13,932 nucleotides of DNA from assembly GCA_025201865.1 (NCBI GenBank), contig MU603003.1:7305-21236 (forward strand). Direction: 5' to 3'. How positions within the stretch are numbered: position 1 is the first letter of the stretch; each line of letters begins with the position of its first letter. The translations under genes were made by a program, and so were the position numbers. Shown here piece by piece: positions 1-6,700 of the stretch. The notes under the pieces are model-generated. The model was not told where the DNA came from. It saw nothing but the letters and a program-made list of their open reading frames with translations, and made no database searches. This stretch comes from Ramicandelaber brevisporus (lineage: Eukaryota; Kickxellomycota; Ramicandelaberales; Ramicandelaberaceae).

Positions 1-2011
1 GTAACAGTGTACTCTTTTGTGCATGTGAAGCCGAATGAGCCACTCTCATTTCCAACAGTGGGAATACAATCTCCTTAAACAATGCCTCAATCTCACCTTT
101 AAGATAGGGCCGCATGCTGGAGACACATCGTTCAAATATTGCCAATCCAAGTTCATATACTCCACGAGTGGGCGATGCCAAATTACGCGTCAACGACAAT
201 GCCACATATTTCTTCACCACAGCCACAAATGGAACTGGCATCCGAGCCGGTGCAAGCGACGTCACCTGCGACACATCAGACGACGATGCCTCCCTTTGAA
301 GCTCTGCTGCAGGCGGTGGACGCAGCGATACAGTGGCATCGAGGAAGACAGGCAGATGAGTGACCAGCACAGTGTAAACCAGATGGAGCGCAAACATGCG
401 TGATTTCATCGCAAGCGCTGCAATTTCTCTTCCAGCATCCGAGTTGGTTTGGCGCATCGATTGATGGCATAATGCTCGGAATAAATACAGTGCATCCCTT
501 GATAACAATTCACTCACTGCCTCCGAAGCTGTCATTTGCTGTTGCTGTTGCTGTTGTTGAGAATTAATTTGCATGGCCATCACTGCAGCAGAAACTGAGT
601 CCATTGTTCCACTGGCTGATGATGTTGAGGGCAGAGTAAGTGCAGATGAGACCAAAACAGAATGAGCCACTCTGCTAAACACAAGATTAACCATATGGGC
701 CAATGCACCTTGAGCAATCATCTGACTAGCTGGCGAACGGGGCATCAGGAAAATGTTGAACACAGTGCGGACTGCCTTAAGCAGAGCAGGATGGTGCACC
801 TGAAGGGCAGGTGATGAAACTGCAGCTAGCAATGCTTTGACAATGTGCATCTGAACAATCTCACTGTCAACAGCCTCGGTTGCCTCGCAGATAAGATCAA
901 CAATCTCTGATGCAATTGGTGGATGCAACTGCTGCAATGCGGAAGGCGTTGTGGGAATTGTCTGATCTGGCTGAGCGACAGTAGGTGCTGTGGACTGCTC
1001 TGTAGCTGGCTCACTCTGTTCTGACTGCTGTTGCTGCTGTTGCTGCTGTTGCTGCTGTTGCTGCTGGTCATCTTCATCTAGCTGATCTTCAGCTGTATCG
1101 TTGCTTGCACTCTCAGGATGAGCCTGTTCAGCAGAGTCTGCGGAAGGTTCAGATGCTGTGGATTCCTGCTCATTAGTCTCATTTTCTTGTTGATTAGCTG
1201 CATCAGGCGGACTCAGATCCTCTGTATGTGTAGAATCATCATCGGTGGGATTGGGTTGAGATTCTGGTGTTGAAGATGTGGGAGGTGTTCCAGATGCAAG
1301 CGCCGCATTCAACATCGGCAGCAATCCGGCGAGTGTGTCGACTGTGCTGCGTTTATTGGCACGCATCGATCGAGGCATCGGCTTATTGACATCAAACTGA
1401 TGCTGCTGCTGCTCTTGATCCGCTGCTGATGATGAGCGCTGATGTTGGAAAGATGGACGGCCGCTGCTGGGCAACTGCTGCTCGGGTGGAATTGTAGTGA
1501 GTTGATCAAAGAATCTGTATGATATCAACTTCTCGAGAATGTCCAATGCACACGTTGTGGGCACTTCTGCGCCAGTTTGGCATGCAAGCCGCAATGGCAT
1601 CAGCACGGACTGTGCCTGAGCATGGCTCGAAAACCCAGATGCGTCAAGTGAAGCGAGCACAGTCTGTGCGTCTGTAATGGCTGACTGGAGGGACTTGTTC
1701 CGCTTCACCTCGCGCGTTGCCAGCAACTTTTCCAAGGCGCGGTTCACAAAGATCGCTCCCGTCTGAGTTGTCGTTGCTTGCTGGTACAACTGTGAGGGAG
1801 GACGTGCGCTTGTTGGCGTAGCCGTGGAGGAAGAAGCAGACTGGTCGCCGGAGACAGACTGTGCCACTACTGCTGGGGCGGGAATCGCAAGTGAAGGCGC
1901 CTGTTGCTGCTGCTGCTGCTGCTGCTGCTGAGGCGAAGAATGTTCGTGCTGCTCGTCCTCAGCCATACCAGACGGAGCAGTCTGCACTGAAGGACTCTCG
2001 CTGCTATTCAT
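1..2011 (-). CDS. SEC7: Sec7/BIG-family ArfGEF, N-terminal part (DCB and start of HUS), cut by window edge
   Basis: Large guanine nucleotide exchange factors of this family activate Arf GTPases at the trans-Golgi. The minus-strand frame runs without a stop from ATG at 2011 to the left edge (670 codons); an in-frame TGA directly precedes the ATG. Residues 88-104 (FVNRALEKLLATREVKR) match the opening of the DCB domain of BIG1/BIG2/Sec7. A second DCB block at about 363-447 includes KAVRTVFNIFL at 412-422 and HMVNLVFSRV. The HUS region begins near 510 (LFRALC) and continues through VYELGLAIFERC around 619-630. The catalytic Sec7 domain would lie beyond position 1. Between the DCB blocks, about residues 175-355 form a Gln/Ser/Thr/acidic low-complexity insertion. 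The first ATG has a weak context (T at -3); Met16 (ATG at 1966) has G at -3 and +4 and could be the real start. Family assignment is firm; the choice among Sec7-type paralogues is inferred. Confidence 0.9.
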   Translation of the reverse strand, partial: MNSSESPSVQTAPSGMAEDEQHEHSSPQQQQQQQQQQAPSLAIPAPAVVAQSVSGDQSASSSTATPTSARPPSQLYQQATTTQTGAIFVNRALEKLLATREVKRNKSLQSAITDAQTVLASLDASGFSSHAQAQSVLMPLRLACQTGAEVPTTCALDILEKLISYRFFDQLTTIPPEQQLPSSGRPSFQHQRSSSAADQEQQQHQFDVNKPMPRSMRANKRSTVDTLAGLLPMLNAALASGTPPTSSTPESQPNPTDDDSTHTEDLSPPDAANQQENETNEQESTASEPSADSAEQAHPESASNDTAEDQLDEDDQQQQQQQQQQQQQQSEQSEPATEQSTAPTVAQPDQTIPTTPSALQQLHPPIASEIVDLICEATEAVDSEIVQMHIVKALLAAVSSPALQVHHPALLKAVRTVFNIFLMPRSPASQMIAQGALAHMVNLVFSRVAHSVLVSSALTLPSTSSASGTMDSVSAAVMAMQINSQQQQQQQQMTASEAVSELLSRDALYLFRALCHQSMRQTNSDAGREIAALAMKSRMFALHLVYTVLVTHLPVFLDATVSLRPPPAAELQREASSSDVSQVTSLAPARMPVPFVAVVKKYVALSLTRNLASPTRGVYELGLAIFERCVSSMRPYLKGEIEALFKEIVFPLLEMRVAHSASHAQKSTLL
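536..559 (-). repeat. (CAA CAG)n tract encoding Gln8
   Basis: Eight glutamine codons, mostly alternating CAA and CAG (residues 485-492 of the ArfGEF). They lie just before the first HUS helices, in a Ser/Met/Gln-rich linker. Confidence 0.9.
1025..1066 (-). repeat. (CAG CAG CAA)n tract encoding Gln14
   Basis: Fourteen glutamine codons (residues 316-329 of the ArfGEF) in a regular CAG-CAG-CAA nine-base higher-order period. It follows an acidic stretch (EDQLDEDD) inside the insertion that separates the two DCB blocks. The nine-base period suggests growth by duplication of a nonamer rather than simple CAG slippage. Confidence 0.95.
1901..1930 (-). repeat. CAG/CAA tract encoding Gln10
   Basis: Ten consecutive glutamine codons (residues 28-37 of the ArfGEF), nearly all CAG with one CAA interruption. 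The near-pure CAG run is the one most prone to length variation. It lies in the disordered N-terminal segment before the DCB domain. Confidence 0.95.
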
Positions 2012-2081
2012 TCACGTTGCTTTTTTCTCTCTCTGGTTTGGCTCTTGCTGTCGATCGTGTAGCTGCTGTCGTTGGAAGGTT

Positions 2082-2120
2082 AGTGTAGAGTGTAGAGTGT
2101 AGAGTGTAGAGTGTAGAGTG
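2082..2120. repeat. Heptamer minisatellite, five AGTGTAG units
   Basis: Five perfect tandem copies of AGTGTAG (2082-2116) are followed by a partial unit AGTG. The array starts 71 bp upstream of the ArfGEF ATG, so on the gene's strand (CTACACT units) it probably falls in the promoter or 5' leader. Confidence 0.95.
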
Positions 2121-2263
2121 AGTGTGCAAATGAAGACAATCGTGGAAGGGGAGAGAGCGGACTCGCAAACAGGGAACGATTTCTGGGAACCACCATCACT
2201 TTTCGTCATCCTCCTATCGCATCGACAATGCACCCTGTCTTCAACCCGGTACTCTCTGCAAAT

Positions 2264-2318
2264 TGTGCGTGTATGTGTGTATGTGTGTATGCGTGCGTGC
2301 GTATGTGTGTGTGTGTGC
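2264..2318. repeat. 55-bp strictly alternating pyrimidine-purine tract (TG/CG/TA)
   Basis: Every base from 2264 to 2318 alternates pyrimidine and purine. It is mainly TG, with CG steps at 2268-2269, 2292-2293, 2296-2297 and 2300-2301 and some TA steps. Long alternating tracts of TG and CG are the classical sequences that adopt left-handed Z-DNA under negative supercoiling. It lies about 250 bp upstream of the ArfGEF start. Confidence 0.9.
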
Positions 2319-2425
2319 CGCAGTCGCCGAGTACATAACAATGGCATCGGTAGTTTTTACTGGGACTGCAGTCAGCTTGTTGGGGTCTTTCTCCGGACTG
2401 AATGTGCTACGCATGTTGTGCGTCG

Positions 2426-2461
2426 CCTCTCTTATCCTTCCCTTCACTTCCCCCTCCCCCC
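2426..2461 (-). other. Purine-rich, G-run strand upstream of the ArfGEF gene
   Basis: The plus strand is all pyrimidine except for A at 2434 and 2446. The minus strand therefore carries G6, G5, G3 and G2 runs separated by short purine spacers. Such tracts can serve as nucleosome-poor promoter elements or form triplex or quadruplex structures. Function here is not shown. Confidence 0.5.
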
Positions 2462-2552
2462 ATCGAGTTCCGCATGGATTCTAGACTTTGTACAGTCAGT
2501 GCGGTTGAAAATGGGCTTTGCATAATTGTACAGTGTTTCAAAATGAGTCTTT

Positions 2553-3602
2553 TTAACGGCGAGCTTTCTGTTGCTTGTTACGTGCAAGTTGCACAAACGA
2601 GCCACGGACACGTTTCAGGAACCCAAAGAAGTCGCGCGATTTCCGCAGCCACTCCAGATGATCAGCTATATCTGGCAACATTGGATCGCACTTGGCCACG
2701 TCGTAGCCTGCCTTTGTAGCATCATCTGCCGATACATTAACGAGGATCGAGTGGCGCTGCGATGGATTGTCCTCAGAAATATTCTCGAAAATGAATCCCA
2801 GGAAATCACCTTTCAATCCATTTGGCGCCGGCACACCATTCCAAATCTTGAGGCCCAGCTTCTGCTCAAAGCAAGCCAGCTCCGTCTCATGCAGTGCTTC
2901 TTGCTTCAGGCGAATCGCATGCTTGGCTGCCTCTGCCGCCTTCTTCCGCTCGACTTCTTTGCGTAAGTTGTTGACAGTTTCTTGTAGTGTATTGCGATCG
3001 TGCTCCAACGCTGATACAATATTGCGCTGCTCTTCGACTGTGGCCATGAGTTCAGACTCGGCCTTGTGCTCGAGCTCTGCTGTCCGATTGTGCTCTTCAA
3101 TTTGCTTCTTGTACTGCTCAATTTCTGCAGCTGATGTCGCTAGGCGATCCTTGTCGGAAGCGTGCTTCTTTGTGAACTCGGCGCGAATCATTGCATAATC
3201 TCTGCCGCGTGCTGCACTGTGGGCCATGAACGCACCCTTGAGAGCCTCCATTCGCTCGCAAAGTTCATCAAAGTTGAAGTCTGGCACTGGCAGCCGTGCG
3301 TGATAGCCACCGTGGTCGGGCATTGTGTCTGCCAGCGCATCATCATTCCACTGGTTAGCATCTTGGTACGCGGAGAGTGTAGTCATACGTTGCTGCTTCC
3401 GGATCGTGGAGGGAGTTGGCGCTCCTGGAAACCCATATGTAGCATTCAACGGCCGTGCTAGTCGCGACGGTGTAAGCTGTCCACCTGGTGTCCCAAACCG
3501 GCCGGGCGTTGAAGCCACAGCAAAACCGCCGACGTTGCTTCGGATCGGCGTAAACGGTGCCACCTGTACAGTGCCAGCACCAAGCGTCGTTCCTCTTCGC
3601 AT
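2553..3602 (-). CDS. SPC25: Kinetochore protein Spc25 (Ndc80 complex subunit) with extended N-terminal tail
   Basis: Spc25 pairs with Spc24 to form the centromere-proximal end of the four-subunit Ndc80 complex, which links kinetochores to microtubules. The 349-residue frame shows a Pro/Gly/Thr/Arg-rich tail (1-100), a long heptad-like coiled coil (about 135-245) and a compact C-terminal domain (about 246-345). That domain has family features: LGLKIWNG at 249-256, GDFLGFIFENI, YDVAKCDP and FFGFLKRVRGSF. I chose ATG at 3602 because it has A at -3 and because the frame further upstream overlaps the SKI3 coding end. Known Spc25 proteins are about 220 residues, so roughly 100 extra residues sit at the N terminus. 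The tail holds Thr-Pro at 18, 32, 38, 44 and 63. Met73 is an alternative start. A C-terminal basic end (KQQKARR) closes the protein. No introns are seen. Confidence 0.87.
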   Translation of the reverse strand: MRRGTTLGAGTVQVAPFTPIRSNVGGFAVASTPGRFGTPGGQLTPSRLARPLNATYGFPGAPTPSTIRKQQRMTTLSAYQDANQWNDDALADTMPDHGGYHARLPVPDFNFDELCERMEALKGAFMAHSAARGRDYAMIRAEFTKKHASDKDRLATSAAEIEQYKKQIEEHNRTAELEHKAESELMATVEEQRNIVSALEHDRNTLQETVNNLRKEVERKKAAEAAKHAIRLKQEALHETELACFEQKLGLKIWNGVPAPNGLKGDFLGFIFENISEDNPSQRHSILVNVSADDATKAGYDVAKCDPMLPDIADHLEWLRKSRDFFGFLKRVRGSFVQLARNKQQKARR

Positions 3603-3738
3603 TGTGTTGATTAAGGTTCCTTTTGGTATTATTTGTTTGTTTACAATAAAAAAAAATAGACTCCACACAGAGAGAAAGAGAAAGAGACAAACGAAAGAGA
3701 GAGGAAAGTCTTCAAAAAGCAAGAAAAAACAACAATAC
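3603..3738 (-). promoter_or_regulatory. Compact SKI3 terminator / SPC25 promoter
   Basis: Only 136 bp separate the SKI3 stop from the SPC25 ATG on the same strand. This short gap must contain both the 3' end of one transcript and the promoter and leader of the next. Read on the minus strand, it has T-rich sequence, a CT-rich tract (3669-3709), a T9 run near 3650, a forkhead-type motif and then a short leader. CT tracts just upstream of the start are common in fungal promoters. Confidence 0.6.
3637..3644 (-). promoter_or_regulatory. Forkhead-type motif GTAAACAA upstream of SPC25
   Basis: Minus-strand GTAAACAA fits the forkhead core RYMAAYA. It lies 35 bp upstream of the SPC25 ATG and is followed by the overlapping ACAAACAAAT. 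Forkhead factors drive G2/M genes in yeasts, so a site before a kinetochore gene makes sense, but an 8-bp AT-rich match can occur by chance. Confidence 0.4.
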
Positions 3739-6700
3739 TTAGGAAGTGGCCTTGAGTTGCTCAATATGCTGTTCAAGGAACTGCACGAGGTCGGGAACAG
3801 CAGTGTTCTTGGATGCAAGTTTAAGAGCCTGGTTAAACGCAGCATCAGCAGCAGCTTGGCTATCAGCGACATTCACTGCCTTCTTTCCACCTCCGCCACC
3901 AGCAGCAGCATTCGAGAGATGGATCCAGCCGAGATAAAAGTAAATGTATTCGGCAAACGCTGGTGGAGCAGAGCTGTCATCGCCCAGGAGAGCAGTGATG
4001 GCCTTTATGGCACGCGTGTGGTTGCCCATCTTCCAATACGCCAGTGTTTGCAGGAATTTGCACAGTGAGTGAAGCTGCGGGTCAGCCATGATAGCCGGGT
4101 TGGCAAGAGCTGACGAAAGCGCATCCAGAGCTGCCTTCGGATCACCATTCACGCCAAGAGCAAACTCATACGACTGTAGCTGTGCCGAGAGTACTGACAT
4201 GTCGGCTAATTGGCGGACAGTCGCCGCCAGAGCGCCAGACTTGCCGACACTTGCAAAGTAGTGGGTAAGGAGTTGTAAAACGCGCTGTGTGGTGCGAGCC
4301 TGAGCTGCCTCATCGCCTGCTGCTGTGACTGAGTTGAGAACTGCACCAAGGAGCGAGTACATCGACTGTTCAGTCTCCGAGTCACCTTGACCAGATGCAG
4401 CCTGGTGGATAAGAGCAGCAGCCATGTGCAAGTAAGCTTCATCCAAATAGGCACCATCCTCAAGAGTCGTGAGCTGCTCAGCCAGTGCATACGAAGTCTG
4501 GACATCATTGTTTGCAAACAGCGACGTTTGCACTCGAGCCAAGTGAGCCACAATCGGATGGATGCCTTGAACAAGCTCGGTGATTGCCTCAATACCATCA
4601 CCAGCATTAGCCAATTGTTGATGATCTTGAGATGTCAAGGCAAGCTCGCTCATGGCCGGCTTGAGTACAGCAGCCCAATGCTCCAGATCCCACGGTGCGT
4701 CCATTACAGCACGCTGGGCCAGGCGCTTGGCACGAGTGGATGTCACAGGAGCAGTCTGCCAATCACTGATTTCAGTACCGCGCGCATCAACAGCTCTTGA
4801 CAATGAAGCCAAAGCATGGGCAGAATCCACAGAGCTTGCACCGACACCCAAAGATTGAACAGCGTTGGAAGCACACACTACGGCAGAATTGGACTGCCCA
4901 GGCTCGCCGAGAAGCAGAAGTAAATCGGTCAAGTGGCGCCAAATGCTTGAGTTGCTCGGTGATTTGTACGCAGTAGAAGCCAGGATACGGCGAGCTGCGG
5001 CTGCACCGACGGAGACGGACGTGATATGGGCAGACAAGACAGCAATGGCATCGCGAGTATCCTGATCAAGGTGTGTGCTAGCGCTGCGGGTCTCATCTTG
5101 CACGGCTTGGGCAAGCTGCATATCGCCGAGGAATAGCGACATGGCAAGAAGAGAAGTGAGCAGTTGGCCGCGAGTGCCTGGAGATAGGTCTTTGGACGAA
5201 CCGATTGCTCCGAGAAGTTGGTCCTTGGCCATGGCACGATGCTCGGCACTGCCAAGAGCCCAGAGGACCTTTGCGAGCATAATGGCAACATCGGTGCGCT
5301 GAGCAGCGGATTCAGCGGCATCAGTGGCCGACAGAGCCTGTTCAAAGAGTTGGAGACTGCCCTCCAAATCACCGGCAAAGAAGGATGCAAGACCATGGCC
5401 AATGAGAGTGTACAGACTGGGTGACTGAGCCATGTCTGGCTGCTGATAGAGCGCCAGTGCAGCTTCATACTGCTCAGAGGCGCATAGAGCACGGGCAGCA
5501 CCAACGACCGAACTGGCTGCTATGTAAACATCAGCCGCGCCACTGTGTTCGCCCTGGCGCTCAAGCAGCATACCAAGCATCTCCAGGGCTCGAATATCAA
5601 GTGGGTTGCGCTCGGTGTGCTTCCTGAGAGCAATGGTGGCCAGTGAAAGGAGCGAGGAACTGTCGTCAACATCCACCACTGCGTCATCCTCTAGCAACGC
5701 CGAGGCGAGAGAAATGTTGCCGAGCGCATAGCAGCCCTGTGAGAGCTCAAATGCATGAACAAGGTGGTTGCTACGTTTAGATAGAGGAGCGGATGGAGGC
5801 TGAGAGAGAGCAATACCAATGAGAGCCAGCGGATGTTCAGGATTCGTGGCATGGGCACGTTCAAAGGCTTCCAGCGCAAGTTCATGGTCGCTGCCATCAG
5901 CCAGCAGATACAAGAAACCCAGGCTGATCAGAACCTGGGTGCTGTTGCGAGAATTAAGCTGCAGCGAGCGGATGAAGGCGTGCTGGGCGAGTGGAAGGGC
6001 CGATGCTGCGACTGCCAGGTGGCCCAAGGTGCTCCACAGTTGCGGGCTGGCGGGCTCTAAACGAAGAGCGGCGTGGATATTGCTGAGCGCGGTCTTCAAG
6101 TCTTCTGCGCTTGACTCAGGGCTGAGGCGAGCGCGATAGGCATGAGCAACAGCGCTTTGATGCCATGCACGCGCAAGAGATGAGCGCAGGTCGGCATCGT
6201 CGGCATTGCCAGAAAGCTTGGTCAGAGCCGAAGCAGCAGCACAGCATAAACTCGACCACTGCAATGCCACTGAGCCGCTAGCAGTGTCAAGAGCACAGAA
6301 TGGAGTCCATAGACCAAGGGCAGCATTTGCACCATCGACGTTGAAACACCGTGTGCGAAGTAAGATATCACTGGCAGCCAAGACACATTTCCACACAATT
6401 GGCATCATCATCTGCTCACTGTCAGTTTCAGACGCGATACCGTGCAAATCGCAAAGAGCACGGGCACATTGGGCAGCAGCGCGACCAAAGAAACCCTCAC
6501 CAAGTAGCTGATGGGCACTGCGTATAAGACACTGAGAGCGCTGCAAAACAAACGGAATTCGCAGCATGGATAATTGAGGAGTATCAATAGTCGGCTCAAC
6601 TAAATCATAAGTAGATAGTGCTGAACTAAAGTCACCAATGATAGTGTGAACTTGTGCGAGCAGTAGCAGTGGACCGGGGCGAGTATCACTGCGCTCCTCG

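Larger units (their letters stand above)
2012..2552 (-). promoter_or_regulatory. Intergenic region upstream of the ArfGEF gene, downstream of SPC25
   Basis: This 541-bp gap must hold the 3' end of the SPC25 transcript and the promoter and leader of the ArfGEF gene, both read on the minus strand. I see no AATAAA hexamer just after the SPC25 stop and no clear TATA box. What stands out is simple sequence: a heptamer minisatellite (2082-2120), an alternating pyrimidine-purine tract (2264-2318) and a purine-rich minus strand (2426-2461), each listed separately. Short frames that cross the region encode only dipeptide-like repeats and are not credible genes. Confidence 0.6.

Noticed and set aside
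2118-2525. Plus- and minus-strand frames across the TG repeat (Cys/Val- or Thr/His-rich)
   Set aside because: These are translations of dinucleotide repeats with no other protein-like sequence.
3603-3872. Upstream extension of the SPC25 frame by 90 residues to an ATG at 3872
   Set aside because: It overlaps the conserved C-terminal coding end of SKI3 in another frame of the same strand, and its translation across the gap is Leu/Phe/Ser-rich filler. ATG 3602 has a good context and fits the gene boundary.
3325-4068. 247-codon plus-strand frame antisense to SPC25 and the SKI3 end
   Set aside because: It runs across two well-supported genes and the gap between them; its translation has no recognisable domain and mirrors the opposite-strand codons.
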